Shown here in pieces: positions 25,310 through 33,945 of a DNA stretch of 64,000 nucleotides (positions within the stretch are counted from its first letter, which is position 1; each line of letters starts with the position of its first letter). The notes beneath the pieces are model-generated. The model saw only the letters and a program-made list of their open reading frames with translations, did not search any database and was not told the DNA's origin. This DNA is from Anaerocolumna xylanovorans DSM 12503 (lineage in GTDB: Bacteria; Bacillota; Clostridia; Lachnospirales; Lachnospiraceae): NCBI RefSeq assembly GCF_900143645.1, contig NZ_FRFD01000005.1, positions 124,001 through 188,000 of the forward strand, written 5' to 3'. A program made the translations under genes and the position numbers.

Positions 25310-25954
25310 ATGAAAATTAAATGGTACGGGCAAGCATGTTTTAGGATTACCGCAGAAAATGGGACCAGAATTGTGATGGACCCTTATCATGATATGTTTG
25401 GATATAAACTGCCGGAGCTGGAGGCGGGGATTGTTACGACAAGTCATGAACATGGGGACCATAATAATGTCGGTGCAATCAGCGGAACTTTTGAACATAT
25501 CAAAGAGGCCGGGAAGTTTTTAAACGCCGGCATAGAAATAAAAGGAATAGAAACCTTTCACGATAAAGTTTTAGGGGCTAAGAGAGGGAAGAATATTGTC
25601 TATCACTTTAAAATAGACGGCTTAAATGTCTGCCACTGCGGTGATTTGGGGCATTTGCTTGACTGCAGGCAGATGCAGGAGATTGGCAAGGTAGATATCC
25701 TGCTTCTTCCGGTGGGAGGCACGTTTACATTAAATGCAGCAGATGCGGCAAAGGTTATGAAGCAGTTAAGCCCTAAGATTGTAATACCGATGCATTACAG
25801 GACCAAAGCCTTAGGGAAGGCAGGGATTGTATTCGAAAAAGCAGAGAAGTTTGTAAAGATTGCAAAGTTAAACGTATCAATGGAGAAAGAACTGGATGTG
25901 AGCCTGCAGGATGTGGATAAAAAAGCAGGAATTGTTATTTTGGACTATAAGTAG
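25310..25954 (+). CDS. MBL-fold metallo-hydrolase (UPF0173/UlaG-like)
   Basis: The start is placed at ATG 25310 (MKIKWYGQACFRI); the six codons before it overlap the weak GAAGGA site. About 214 residues of the metallo-beta-lactamase fold: strand IKWYGQACFRI, VMDPYHD, the metal motif SHEHGDHNNV (S-H-E-H-x-D-H) near residues 45-54, VCHCGDLGHLL near 105-115 and IPMHYRTKA near 155-163 with the late His. This arrangement belongs to the UPF0173/L-ascorbate-6-phosphate lactonase-like group of small zinc hydrolases; the substrate is not known. It lies 37 bp after the MFS gene and is followed by a strong terminator, so it is probably the last gene of that transcript. Confidence 0.85.
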   Translation: MKIKWYGQACFRITAENGTRIVMDPYHDMFGYKLPELEAGIVTTSHEHGDHNNVGAISGTFEHIKEAGKFLNAGIEIKGIETFHDKVLGAKRGKNIVYHFKIDGLNVCHCGDLGHLLDCRQMQEIGKVDILLLPVGGTFTLNAADAAKVMKQLSPKIVIPMHYRTKALGKAGIVFEKAEKFVKIAKLNVSMEKELDVSLQDVDKKAGIVILDYK

Positions 25955-26018
25955 AATTTCGTATATGGAGTTCTGTAGACACTTCATTGCAGCGGCATGA
26001 GTAACCTTTTTTCTGAAG

Positions 26019-26077
26019 AAACAGAACAGCCTGTAAAGTATAGCTTTGAAAAACTTGCTTTACAGGCTGTTCTGTTT
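26019..26077. terminator. Strong bidirectional terminator (20-bp perfect stem)
   Basis: Bases 26019-26038 are exactly complementary to 26058-26077, with a 19-nt loop. Arms start AAACAG and end CTGTTT, so T-rich tracts flank the stem on both strands. It separates the MBL-fold gene from the convergent LacI regulator and should stop transcription from either side. Confidence 0.85.
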
Positions 26078-26139
26078 GCATTTGTTTAACGGATGAAAGG
26101 GCAGTGCATATACCCGAATACGGCAATTTGCTTAAGGCT

Positions 26140-27150
26140 TTAAGTAGAATTACGCAAAATCAGGTTTGTCGGAAGGATTACTTTTCTTGGAAGAAGCTGA
26201 TATCCGTTAATCCTTGCTAAAAGCAAGTCCACAGCAACCATACCGATTTCCCTTGTAGGAATCTCAATGGTAGTAAGGGGGGGATTGGAATACTTGGATA
26301 TTTCAATATTTGACAATCCTATTACTGCCACTTTGTCCGGTACAGCAATTCCAATATTATACAAGCTGCTTAAAGCAGCCATAGCCATTAAATCACTGGC
26401 CACAAAGAAAGCGGTAGGCGAATCCTTTTTCTGATAGAGCTGGCTAACCTTCTCTATACAAAGATTTTCATCCCAGGCACAATCAATGACCCAGTCAGGA
26501 CTTACCGGCAATCCGGCAGCATGCAGGGCGGCGTAATAACCGCGGTATCTCTGGCTGGATTTTATATTGCCGCTCATTCCGCTGCCGCCGATATAGCCTA
26601 TCTTTTTATGTCCTCTGTCAATCAGATGCTGTACTGCCACATTGGCTACCCTGTAATGGTCATAGCCCACATTGTCGATATCCTCCCATTGGGTATCGAT
26701 TCCGACAATATTAGGAACCTGGTTTCGTATGAACTGATAGGTCTCACTGTTTAGTGATTCCATCAGAATCAGGCCGGAGACCGGATTGCTGAAGGTACTG
26801 TATAAGTTTTTTTTATCCTCCAGTTCGGCACCGGTTTTAATAAAGGCCAGTTCATAACCGCTGTTTCGCAGCTGCTCTTCCACGCCGGACAGGATGGACA
26901 TAAAATAGGGATCGTTATATTTGTTCTTTGTTACGCTTAAGACGCAGCCTATTTTTACAGATATATTATCTGAATGGGCTTTATTGTCACCTGAGGGGGA
27001 TTTTACTGTATAATTCAAATCTGTAACAGCTTTCCATACACGGGACCGGGTTTCGTCCGTCATTTTATATTTGGTATCGTTATTCAATACCCGGGATACG
27101 GTAGCAACTGACACCTTTGCCAGATTCGCTACTTCTCTGATTGTACTCAA
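26140..27150 (-). CDS. LacI-family repressor of the adjacent carbohydrate operon
   Basis: 336 residues. The N-terminal helix-turn-helix and hinge are canonical: STIREVANLAKVSVATVSRVLNND, then the hinge helix RSRVWKAVTDLNYTVKSPS. Residues 66-336 form the periplasmic-binding-protein-like sensor domain (IGCVLSVTKNKYNDPYFMSIL, HLIDRGHKKIGYIGG, TAFFVASDLMAMAALSSLYNIGIAVPDKVAVIG, PPLTTIEIP). It is divergent from the operon at 27560-40027 and presumably represses it until a sugar or oligosaccharide binds. Two copies of GTTTAGTAA in the shared intergenic region are candidate operators. Confidence 0.92.
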   Translation of the reverse strand: MSTIREVANLAKVSVATVSRVLNNDTKYKMTDETRSRVWKAVTDLNYTVKSPSGDNKAHSDNISVKIGCVLSVTKNKYNDPYFMSILSGVEEQLRNSGYELAFIKTGAELEDKKNLYSTFSNPVSGLILMESLNSETYQFIRNQVPNIVGIDTQWEDIDNVGYDHYRVANVAVQHLIDRGHKKIGYIGGSGMSGNIKSSQRYRGYYAALHAAGLPVSPDWVIDCAWDENLCIEKVSQLYQKKDSPTAFFVASDLMAMAALSSLYNIGIAVPDKVAVIGLSNIEISKYSNPPLTTIEIPTREIGMVAVDLLLARINGYQLLPRKVILPTNLILRNST

Positions 27151-27559
27151 ATTGGTTTACCCCCTTAACACGCAGTCTGCGATGTCTTTGTTTAGTAATT
27201 TTACGTAAAAATACGTATAATATATATAGTTAAATTATAATGATATCGTATCTACTTTGTCAATACTTAATTTTTCTGCTACGAATAAGGCAATTCCGTG
27301 AAAAATGCCGCAGTACTGCAGTATATGTGAAGTGGATTGCAAAATTAAAGTTTTGCCGAATATTTTTCTTGCGTTAAGTAATGTAATATTTATAAATTTT
27401 CTTAAAATAAATTTAAAAATGGTATTTACACTTCCCGGTTCAGATGATATAATCCCACTATAAGGTTTAGTAAACAAACGTAACAAAATGACAAAGCAAA
27501 GCAATAGGATTTACTTTAATGTTGTTTTAGCACAGTGAAACAAAGAGGGGAAAAGCAGC
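27151..27559. promoter_or_regulatory. Divergent control region: promoter and candidate LacI operators
   Basis: The rightward promoter is TTTACA (27425-27430) and TATAAT (27448-27453), 17 bp apart. GTTTAGTAAAC, an odd palindrome centred on G, lies at 27465-27475 at the expected transcription start. The same GTTTAGTAA appears at 27190-27198 just upstream of the lacI-type gene, next to a 12-bp perfect palindrome (TTTTACGTAAAA, 27199-27210). This pair of sites fits a LacI-family repressor controlling both the operon and itself. The middle of the region is AT-rich with no coding signal. Confidence 0.5.
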
Positions 27560-27772
27560 ATGAAATATGTCCATTGCCATAAGTGTACAAAGGAATTAAG
27601 CAATAATGAGATTGCACTCAACCTTAAGCTGTTGGGAAAACATATCGGGACATTACACTGCTATCAATGCTTATCGGAGCACTTCTGCTGTGATGATGCC
27701 AGACTTAAGGAATTGGCAGAGTGGTATAAAGGCAGCGGCTGCCTCTTATTTCAAACAAATTATATAACTTAG
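27560..27772 (+). CDS. Small Cys-rich (zinc-ribbon-like) protein
   Basis: A 70-residue protein with paired cysteines near both ends of a small core: HCHKC (C6, C9) and HCYQC (C34, C37), followed by FCC and a late Cys in GSGCLLF. The four-Cys pattern suggests a zinc ribbon or knuckle. Short proteins of the form M-K-Y-x-x-C-x-x-C-x-K-x-[LF] are found in many Clostridia, but I know no function. It is the first gene of the LacI-controlled operon and has a strong GAGGGGAAAAG site. Its TAG stop is also the first bases of an intergenic hairpin repeat. Confidence 0.65.
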   Translation: MKYVHCHKCTKELSNNEIALNLKLLGKHIGTLHCYQCLSEHFCCDDARLKELAEWYKGSGCLLFQTNYIT

Positions 27773-27816
27773 TGTAAAATAAAAAGCATTTAACACCCTT
27801 TATTTATGCATGGGAC
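27770..27816 (+). repeat. Dispersed hairpin repeat, copy R1 (short form)
   Basis: TAGTGTAAAAT pairs with ATTTAACAC (one mismatch) around AAAAAGC, then comes a spacer and the tail TGCATGGGA. The second hairpin seen in other copies is absent. The copy fills the gap between the stop of the Cys-rich gene, which it provides (TAG), and the AAGGAGAG site of the next gene. Confidence 0.6.
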
Positions 27817-27832
27817 CTAAGGAGAGAAACCA

Positions 27833-29155
27833 ATGAGTGATACATATATAATATATCCCAAGATAAGTGATGCATTGCTTGAGAATCCCGGAATTGGTTT
27901 TATTGCGGCACCCGGATTGATGGAGACAGTGGAACAAATATATGATAACCGCGGCAATCCGGTAGAAAAATACAGATTTGCAAATAATAGCAGAACCTGG
28001 AACCATCCGGACAGTAAGGTTACATACTGCGGAGTGAGATGGAAGGATATAGAGGTCAGGAAGGGCTGGTACCAGTGGGAAGTACTTGAGGAAAAGCTGG
28101 AAGCAGCAAAAGCTTCAGGCTGTACGGCAATTGTCCGCTGCTCCCCTTATGCTTTGGGTGAAGAGGAGGATATCCCGGAGTGGTTTCGGGCAGAATGTCC
28201 GGAAGAACCGGAATTTCCTTTTTGGAGAGTTGACCCGCTGAATTCTCCCTATGTCACGTACTGGTCCCGGTTTATTGAAAAGTTTGCAGAACAATTTGAC
28301 GGGCATCCGGTAATAAGCTCGGTGGATATGGCACTGGTTGGAGCGTGGGGTGAAGGCGGAGGCACAGAGTTTCTTACAGATGACAGTATCAGGCAGATTA
28401 CGGATGCTTATATCGATAACTTTAAATTAACACCGCTGCAGGCACTGCTGCATGATCCAAAATCCTTAAGGATTATTCGGGAGAGAAGAGAGAATATCGG
28501 ATTTCGGGTGGACTGTCTGGGAGATATGGGAGGCTTTCATCAGGAGGAATGGTCCCATATGCTGGACTTTTATCCCCAGAACATATGCAACTTTGGAATG
28601 GATGAAGCCTGGAAAAAGGCTCCGGTAGTATTTGAAGCCTGTTGGCACATGAATGACTGGTTTCTCCAGGGCTGGGACATTGATTATATTATTGAAGAAT
28701 CGTTAAAGTGGCATATCTCTTCTTACAACAGCAAAGGGACTACTGTTCCTGAAGTCTGGAAGGACAATGTTGAAAGATGGCTGAAAAAAATGGGATACCG
28801 GTTTGAATTAAGAAAGTTTGCTTATAATCCGGCAGTAAAAAGAGGAGAAAGCCTTAAAATAAAGGGTTTGTGGGCTAATACCGGTGTCGCTCCGATTTAT
28901 CAAAGGTATCCGCTGGTGGTTCGTCTAAGGAACGAACAAGGCACGCTGACCCTTACCAGCAGGATGGATATCAGAAACTGGCTGCCGGATATGGATATCT
29001 TATGGGAAGAGGAATTTATCCTGACAGCAGGGACAGGTGAATATACCCTGGAGATAGGAATCGAGACGGGGATACCGGAGGTTGGCAATATAAAGCTGGC
29101 AATTGAAGGCTGGCGGGACGGTTACTATTGTTTGGGCAAACTAATTGTAGAATAG
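27833..29155 (+). CDS. DUF4832-type TIM-barrel protein (putative glycosidase), cytoplasmic
   Basis: 440 residues without a signal peptide. Residues about 15-320 look like a TIM barrel of the glycosidase type: GVRWKDIEVRKGWYQWEVLEE resembles the W-x-x-[IL]-E-P-x-x-G-x-Y-x-[WF] first-helix motif of GH5/GH42-like barrels. SVDMALVGAWGEGGG near 160-175 gives a G-x-W-G-E motif that could hold the acid/base Glu. GFRVDCLGDMGG follows. Residues about 325-440 are a beta-sandwich with LKIKGLWANTGVAPIYQRYPLVV, the DUF4832 C-terminal pattern. Two paralogues lie in the same operon. It probably acts on an imported oligosaccharide; the substrate is unknown. Confidence 0.7.
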   Translation: MSDTYIIYPKISDALLENPGIGFIAAPGLMETVEQIYDNRGNPVEKYRFANNSRTWNHPDSKVTYCGVRWKDIEVRKGWYQWEVLEEKLEAAKASGCTAIVRCSPYALGEEEDIPEWFRAECPEEPEFPFWRVDPLNSPYVTYWSRFIEKFAEQFDGHPVISSVDMALVGAWGEGGGTEFLTDDSIRQITDAYIDNFKLTPLQALLHDPKSLRIIRERRENIGFRVDCLGDMGGFHQEEWSHMLDFYPQNICNFGMDEAWKKAPVVFEACWHMNDWFLQGWDIDYIIEESLKWHISSYNSKGTTVPEVWKDNVERWLKKMGYRFELRKFAYNPAVKRGESLKIKGLWANTGVAPIYQRYPLVVRLRNEQGTLTLTSRMDIRNWLPDMDILWEEEFILTAGTGEYTLEIGIETGIPEVGNIKLAIEGWRDGYYCLGKLIVE

Positions 29156-29165
29156 AGGGAAGAGC

Positions 29166-30455
29166 ATGGAACATTTATCATATGAATTCAAAGAATATGT
29201 GAATTATTGCGGCTTTGACAATCTGCCGGAGGGGCTGGAGCAGTTTTTTGCCGGCTACCGGGAGAAAGAAGACAGCCACTTTATTGAACGAAGCTTTTTA
29301 ACGGAAGTATTTGAAAGATTCAGCCTTCCGGCAGAGACAAGGGAGATGCTGACGAGGGCGGCAGAAGCAGTGGAAGCAGATGAAAAGCTGTTTTACTTCT
29401 CAAAATTTCTGGTATGGGATATGTGCTCTGCCAGAAACCGCTGTGATGTCGATAACTACAGTAATATGACTCCGTTATGTATGCAAAAGTACAGGGAGCT
29501 TTATTCTTTTCTGCTTTTATTGGCCTGTGTGGTTCCCTCCAGAAGACTTTTGGAGGAACGGGGAGTACCAGAGCATTATTATGAGGATATTCCCTTTCGT
29601 CCCATGGAGCCTCAGCTGGAGAAACTGGTGCAGGGAGATATGACAGTGAGTGATTTTCCCTGGGATATGAACTTTTATACCTGCTCTATCTTTCTTATGG
29701 ACCGCTTCCTGTTTATTCCCTGCCGTTTTGGGGATGCCTTTACCATGTACCGGAATAAGACATCCGGAAAGGTGACTGCACTCTGGCAGCCCAAAGAGGA
29801 ATTTCGCAGGGACGGGCAGCTAAATGGAACTAACGGGATTTATGATACGAAAGAAGCTTTTACTTCAATCTGGGAGGAAACAGAAAACAGTATTACCGCC
29901 AATCCCATCAATCCAATGGGTTTTGTGGAGAGAGCTGCTGTTACGTTATCTAAAGAGGAGTGGACTAAGGCTTTAAGTACAGGGGATATGCTTCTGGCAC
30001 TGCATGTGCCTTCGGGACCGGGATATACTCCTGAAAGGCTTAAGAATTCCATGCTGCTGGCGTTGGAATTCTACCGGACTTACTTTCCTGAACTGCCTGT
30101 CAAGGGCTTTTGGAGTGAAAGCTGGTTATACGACTCAAGGCTGTCTTTGGTGCTTGATAATGAAACCAGCAATATTATAAAGGTTCAGCGCCAGTTTTAT
30201 CTGTATCCGGTACGGGAGGGAGATGCCATGCTCCGGTATGAGGTCTTTGGTGACTGGAAAGCGGATGAAAAAAAGATAGAACTTAAGACTTCCCTGCAAA
30301 AGGCAGCGGCTGCCTATATGACAACAGGGGCACGTTTTAATAATCTTAGCATGATAGTCCTTAAGGAAGAGGCAGATAAAACAGACCGGATGCCTTATAT
30401 TACAGAAGAAGACATTGACCGCTTCAGGCAGGTTGTCGACAGTCATTTAAGATAA
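29166..30455 (+). CDS. Acyltransferase-domain protein (NAT_N/GNAT_C, DUF5596-like)
   Basis: 429 residues, soluble. The C-terminal half has the GNAT_C pattern: ALHVPSGPGYTPERLKNSMLLALEFYRTYFPELPVKGFWSESWLYDSRLSLVLDNETSNIIKVQRQF is the H-[IV]-P-x-G-x-x-[LY]-[TD]-P-E ... F-P-E-x-P-x-x-x-F-x-x-[HE]-S-W-L-x-D segment of this family. The N-terminal half matches the NAT_N helical domain (residues about 1-160). Such proteins occur in sugar-utilisation loci of Bacteroidota and Clostridia and are thought to move or remove acyl groups; no catalytic mechanism is established. It lies between two DUF4832-like genes with 10-13 bp gaps, so it is part of the same pathway. Confidence 0.7.
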   Translation: MEHLSYEFKEYVNYCGFDNLPEGLEQFFAGYREKEDSHFIERSFLTEVFERFSLPAETREMLTRAAEAVEADEKLFYFSKFLVWDMCSARNRCDVDNYSNMTPLCMQKYRELYSFLLLLACVVPSRRLLEERGVPEHYYEDIPFRPMEPQLEKLVQGDMTVSDFPWDMNFYTCSIFLMDRFLFIPCRFGDAFTMYRNKTSGKVTALWQPKEEFRRDGQLNGTNGIYDTKEAFTSIWEETENSITANPINPMGFVERAAVTLSKEEWTKALSTGDMLLALHVPSGPGYTPERLKNSMLLALEFYRTYFPELPVKGFWSESWLYDSRLSLVLDNETSNIIKVQRQFYLYPVREGDAMLRYEVFGDWKADEKKIELKTSLQKAAAAYMTTGARFNNLSMIVLKEEADKTDRMPYITEEDIDRFRQVVDSHLR

Positions 30456-30468
30456 GGAGGAACTGACC

Positions 30469-31551
30469 ATGGGCAAATATGCACTGGAGCATTACAGTCC
30501 CTATGAGACTTATAAAATACGGCCGCTGCCGCTTCCCAAAGCTCCGGCTAATCCGGGCAGAGGGCAGTACCATCTGGTTGAACTTGCCTGGAAGGAGTTA
30601 GAGCCTGACCGGGGAAAATATGACCTTATACATCTAAAAAAAGAACTGTCTAAGGTGCATAATCCGGTTCTTTTGATAAAGCAGACACCTCCTTCCTGGC
30701 TAAAGGAAGGAAAAGAGGAATGTTTTGCCCACTTAATCCGAAGAATGGCAAGTGCGCTAAAGAAAGAAGAGCTTATTGGTATTGTGGTTTCCACAGAGGG
30801 GGATGAACAGAGAGTATGGGATGCTTATCTGGAAGCCTCCGTAGGGTTTCCGCTATTGGTTGACCCTAATCAAGAAACATTGGTCCGGTATTTTAAAGAA
30901 ATGGGAAGGCCTTTTGGACTTATTGTAAATTGCAGGGAAGATAACTGGATAGACTGCTGTGAGAAATTTGCCGAATATGGGCTTTCTAATGCCTGGGAGC
31001 GGATGCCGGTACTGCTTCATATAGAGGAAGAGATTCCTGGTCCTGGTATCTTAAGGGAAAGCTTGCGCTGGCATGCTGCTCTTTCCAACCGGCCAATGGA
31101 TATTGGCTATGACTTTACCATAAGAAGATTGACTTATCCGAAAAAGATAGCGGCGGAGGGGGCACTGCCGGTCCGCTTTTGGCTTGTAAATAAGGGCAGT
31201 GCACCCTGTTATCAGGAATATGACTTTAAGCTCTGCCTTAAAGGGGAAAAAGAGCGATATGAATTTGTTTTAAATATTGACAGAAGCGTCTGGAAACAGG
31301 GAGATATTACGCACAATGAGATCGTTTCCCTCACAACGCTGCCTAAAGGGGAATACATCTTGTCGGCAGGGATTTTCTTTTCCGATGGAAGCCCCATGCA
31401 GTTAGACATTCAGGCAGAGGAAAACGGGGGCTTTTATAGAATGGGAACGGTAGAGGTTTGCCAGGAAACGGCGGTGGACCTGGTTCATGTCTGGGATGGT
31501 TTCTATCCGGACGGGTATTATCCGCTGGAGGACCCAAAGCTTCCCGATTAA
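30469..31551 (+). CDS. Divergent short DUF4832-like protein
   Basis: 360 residues, soluble. It keeps the outline of the paralogue two genes upstream: a barrel-like start (YHLVELAWKELEPDRGKYDLIHLKKEL has the W-x-x-L-E-P-x-x-G-x-Y motif), ILRESLRWHAALSNRP matching the end of the barrel, and a C-terminal beta domain (LPVRFWLVNKGSAPCYQEYDFKL). The G-x-W-G-E motif is not conserved; the corresponding area reads GIVVSTEGDEQRVW, so the catalytic Glu may be shifted or lost. The central barrel is shorter by about 80 residues. It may be a non-catalytic partner or an enzyme with changed specificity. AAGGAGGAAC ribosome site, 13 bp after the acyltransferase gene. Confidence 0.6.
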   Translation: MGKYALEHYSPYETYKIRPLPLPKAPANPGRGQYHLVELAWKELEPDRGKYDLIHLKKELSKVHNPVLLIKQTPPSWLKEGKEECFAHLIRRMASALKKEELIGIVVSTEGDEQRVWDAYLEASVGFPLLVDPNQETLVRYFKEMGRPFGLIVNCREDNWIDCCEKFAEYGLSNAWERMPVLLHIEEEIPGPGILRESLRWHAALSNRPMDIGYDFTIRRLTYPKKIAAEGALPVRFWLVNKGSAPCYQEYDFKLCLKGEKERYEFVLNIDRSVWKQGDITHNEIVSLTTLPKGEYILSAGIFFSDGSPMQLDIQAEENGGFYRMGTVEVCQETAVDLVHVWDGFYPDGYYPLEDPKLPD

Positions 31552-31555
31552 CTGG

Positions 31556-31667
31556 CGGCAAGCAGAGGATTTATGCCATGGGAGCTAGTGTGAAATAAAA
31601 AACATTTCACACCCTGATTTGAGGCAGTAAATCATCTGCAAGCAGACGATTTATGCCATGGGAGCCG
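31556..31667 (+). repeat. Dispersed hairpin repeat, copy R2 with flanking half copy
   Basis: Hairpin 1 is GTGTGAAAT (31588-31596) with ATTTCACAC (31604-31612). Hairpin 2 is TAAATCATCTGC (31628-31639) with GCAGACGATTTA (31642-31653), loop AA, one mismatch. The tail ATGCCATGGGAGC follows. A second copy of the arm and tail (GCAAGCAGAGGATTTATGCC at 31558-31577) precedes hairpin 1, so the unit is bounded by a direct repeat of about 30 bp. It lies between the DUF4832-like and Gfo/Idh/MocA genes. Confidence 0.7.
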
Positions 31668-31695
31668 GAGAATAAAATTACGGGAGGAAATAAAA

Positions 31696-32952
31696 TTGAA
31701 CATTGCATTAGTAGGTGCAGGACAGCGGGGAATGATATATTCCGAATATGTCTATAATACAAAAAAAGCTGACATTGTAGCGGTTGTGGAGCCGGAGGAT
31801 AACAGAAGGGCAGCCGCTGCAGAAAAATTCGGCATTCCCTCTGGAATGCAGTTTAAGAAGATAGAAGATTTTTACCAAAAAGGCAGGATTGCCGATGCTG
31901 TTATCATAGCAAGTATGGATCAGGATCATTATGAACAGGTCATGTCTGCCCTTGAACTGGGTTATGATATCCTTCTTGAAAAACCCATATCCCCCAATCC
32001 GAAGGAATGTCTTAAGATTCAGGATAAGGCAAACCAGAAAGGATGTAAGGTCATTGTATGCCATGTGTTAAGGTACACGAACTTTTTTGCGGCAATCAAG
32101 GAAGTTATTGACAGCGGAGAGTTAGGGAAAGTAATTACCATCCAGCATAACGAGAATGTGGGAAATTACCATATCGCCCATTCCTTTGTCCGGGGAAACT
32201 GGAGAAGGAGCGACTTATCCAGTTCCCTGATTATGCAAAAATCCTGCCACGATATGGATATCCTTGCCTGGATGGTAGGCAGTGAAGCGAAGAAAATAAC
32301 CTCCTTTGGCAGCCTGAAATATTTCAAGGAAGAGAATGCGCCGGAAGGAAGCTCTGACCGCTGTCTAACCTGTAAAGCGGCTAAGAACTGCCGCTTTGAT
32401 GCCCGTAAGGTTTATCTTCCGGTGATAGGCAGCTGGCCGGCTGTGGTGCTTACCCAGGATCAGACGGAAGAAGGAATAAACAAAGCTTTAGCAGAAGGTC
32501 CCTACGGACGCTGTGTATACCGCTGCGATAATGATGTATGCGATAATCAGGTGGCGTTGATCGAATTTAAAAATAATGCAACAGTCAGCTTTAATCTAAG
32601 CGGCTTTACCAATAAAATAAGCCGGACAATCAAGGTAATGTGCGAAAACGGTGAAATCCGGGGAGATGACAGCCTGAACCAGATTGAGGTCACAAAGTTT
32701 GCTTCTAATGCGATAGATGCTTTTGAACAGAGAATCATCCATACCGGTCTGACACAGGGAGGACACGGAGGAGGAGATGTAGCCCTGATGGAAGACTTTA
32801 TCTATCAGTTATCAGCTGACAGTAATAACAGCAGATCCTCCATAACCCAGTCTGTTGAAAGCCATATAATGGCTTATGCAGCAGAGCAATCCAGAATTAC
32901 CGGAGAAATAATTGATGTGGATGTGCTAAAAAGCCAGCTGCGTAACTCTTAA
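31696..32952 (+). CDS. Gfo/Idh/MocA-family NAD(P)-dependent oxidoreductase
   Basis: 418 residues. The N-terminal Rossmann motif is MNIALVGAGQRGMIYSEYV, followed by the EKPISPNPKEC strand-loop with the catalytic-region Lys. A central Cys-rich stretch (RCLTCKAAKNC near 216-226, then YGRCVYRCDNDVC near 273-285) is shared by a subgroup of these enzymes and may bind a metal or be structural. The family oxidises or reduces sugars and sugar acids at a ring carbon; the substrate here is not known. The start codon is TTG, supported by CGGGAGGAAA. It lies just upstream of the ABC importer genes. Confidence 0.85.
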   Translation: MNIALVGAGQRGMIYSEYVYNTKKADIVAVVEPEDNRRAAAAEKFGIPSGMQFKKIEDFYQKGRIADAVIIASMDQDHYEQVMSALELGYDILLEKPISPNPKECLKIQDKANQKGCKVIVCHVLRYTNFFAAIKEVIDSGELGKVITIQHNENVGNYHIAHSFVRGNWRRSDLSSSLIMQKSCHDMDILAWMVGSEAKKITSFGSLKYFKEENAPEGSSDRCLTCKAAKNCRFDARKVYLPVIGSWPAVVLTQDQTEEGINKALAEGPYGRCVYRCDNDVCDNQVALIEFKNNATVSFNLSGFTNKISRTIKVMCENGEIRGDDSLNQIEVTKFASNAIDAFEQRIIHTGLTQGGHGGGDVALMEDFIYQLSADSNNSRSSITQSVESHIMAYAAEQSRITGEIIDVDVLKSQLRNS

Positions 32953-32979
32953 AAAATCGGAGAAGAGCGGGGAAAAGCT

Positions 32980-33945
32980 ATGAAATCAAAAAAAATCCAA
33001 AACGGGGCACCGGGGCCTTTAGGAGGCCGGAGAAAAGAATTTATACGCGAAATGAAAAGAAACAAAGGACTTTACCTTATGTGTGTACCTGCACTGGTTG
33101 TACTGGTTATGTTTTGCTACATTCCTTTTGCAGGTACCTGGATGGCGTTTACTGATTTCAATGTGGTGGATGGTATCTTTGGAAGCAAGTTTGTTGGTCT
33201 TGACAACTTTAAATACTTCTTTTCCAAGAGCAGTATGGGTTGGCGGGTAACCTATAATACATTGTTTATCAACTTTTTTGGAATCATACTGGGGTTAATT
33301 GTTCCAATCAGTATTGCTGTTTTTTTCAATGAAGTCAGAAGCAAAATTTTTAAGAAATTGACACAGAGCTTTATGTTTTTTCCGTACTTCCTTTCCTGGG
33401 TAGTAGTAGGTGCGATTATCTACGGATTTTTCTCTACGGATGTCGGTGTTATCAACAATATGCTGCGTTCCATGGGATTGGAGACAGTGAAATGGTATGC
33501 GGAGCCAAAATACTGGAAGGGTATTATTATAATAGCCAGCATGTGGAAGTGGAGCGGTTACAGTTCCATCATCTACATGGCAGCTATGGCCAACTTTGAT
33601 GGTTCCCTTTACGAGGCGGCAGAGGTAGACGGTGCAAGCAAGCTCCAGAGGATTTTATATCTTACCGTTCCCATGTTAAAGCCAACTGCTGTTGTACTGA
33701 CCCTGATGAGTATCGGGCGTATTTTCTACGGCGATTTCGGTATGATCTACGGTATTGTCGGCAACAACCCGGTCCTGATTGATGCGGTAACCGTTATTGA
33801 TACTTATGTTTATCAGACCATGAGAACACTGGGCTTTTCTTACGCAACCGCAATCGGTTTATTCCAGTCTGTTATGGGATTGATTTTAGTAACTGTCGCT
33901 AACCGGATGGCGAAAAAATATAATGATGGGGAGGGCTTATTTTAA
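32980..33945 (+). CDS. LplB-type sugar ABC transporter permease
   Basis: 321 residues with six predicted membrane helices after a basic cytoplasmic lead. The permease EAA loop is YEAAEVDGASKLQRILYLTVPML near residues 208-230, the contact point with the ATPase. The opening FIREMKRNKGLYLMCVPALVVLVMFCYIPFAGTWMAF is typical of the LplB/YteP group, which imports polysaccharide fragments in Bacillota. Its stop overlaps the next permease ATG by one base. No ATPase gene is in the operon; such importers often share MsmX-like ATPases encoded elsewhere. Confidence 0.92.
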   Translation: MKSKKIQNGAPGPLGGRRKEFIREMKRNKGLYLMCVPALVVLVMFCYIPFAGTWMAFTDFNVVDGIFGSKFVGLDNFKYFFSKSSMGWRVTYNTLFINFFGIILGLIVPISIAVFFNEVRSKIFKKLTQSFMFFPYFLSWVVVGAIIYGFFSTDVGVINNMLRSMGLETVKWYAEPKYWKGIIIIASMWKWSGYSSIIYMAAMANFDGSLYEAAEVDGASKLQRILYLTVPMLKPTAVVLTLMSIGRIFYGDFGMIYGIVGNNPVLIDAVTVIDTYVYQTMRTLGFSYATAIGLFQSVMGLILVTVANRMAKKYNDGEGLF

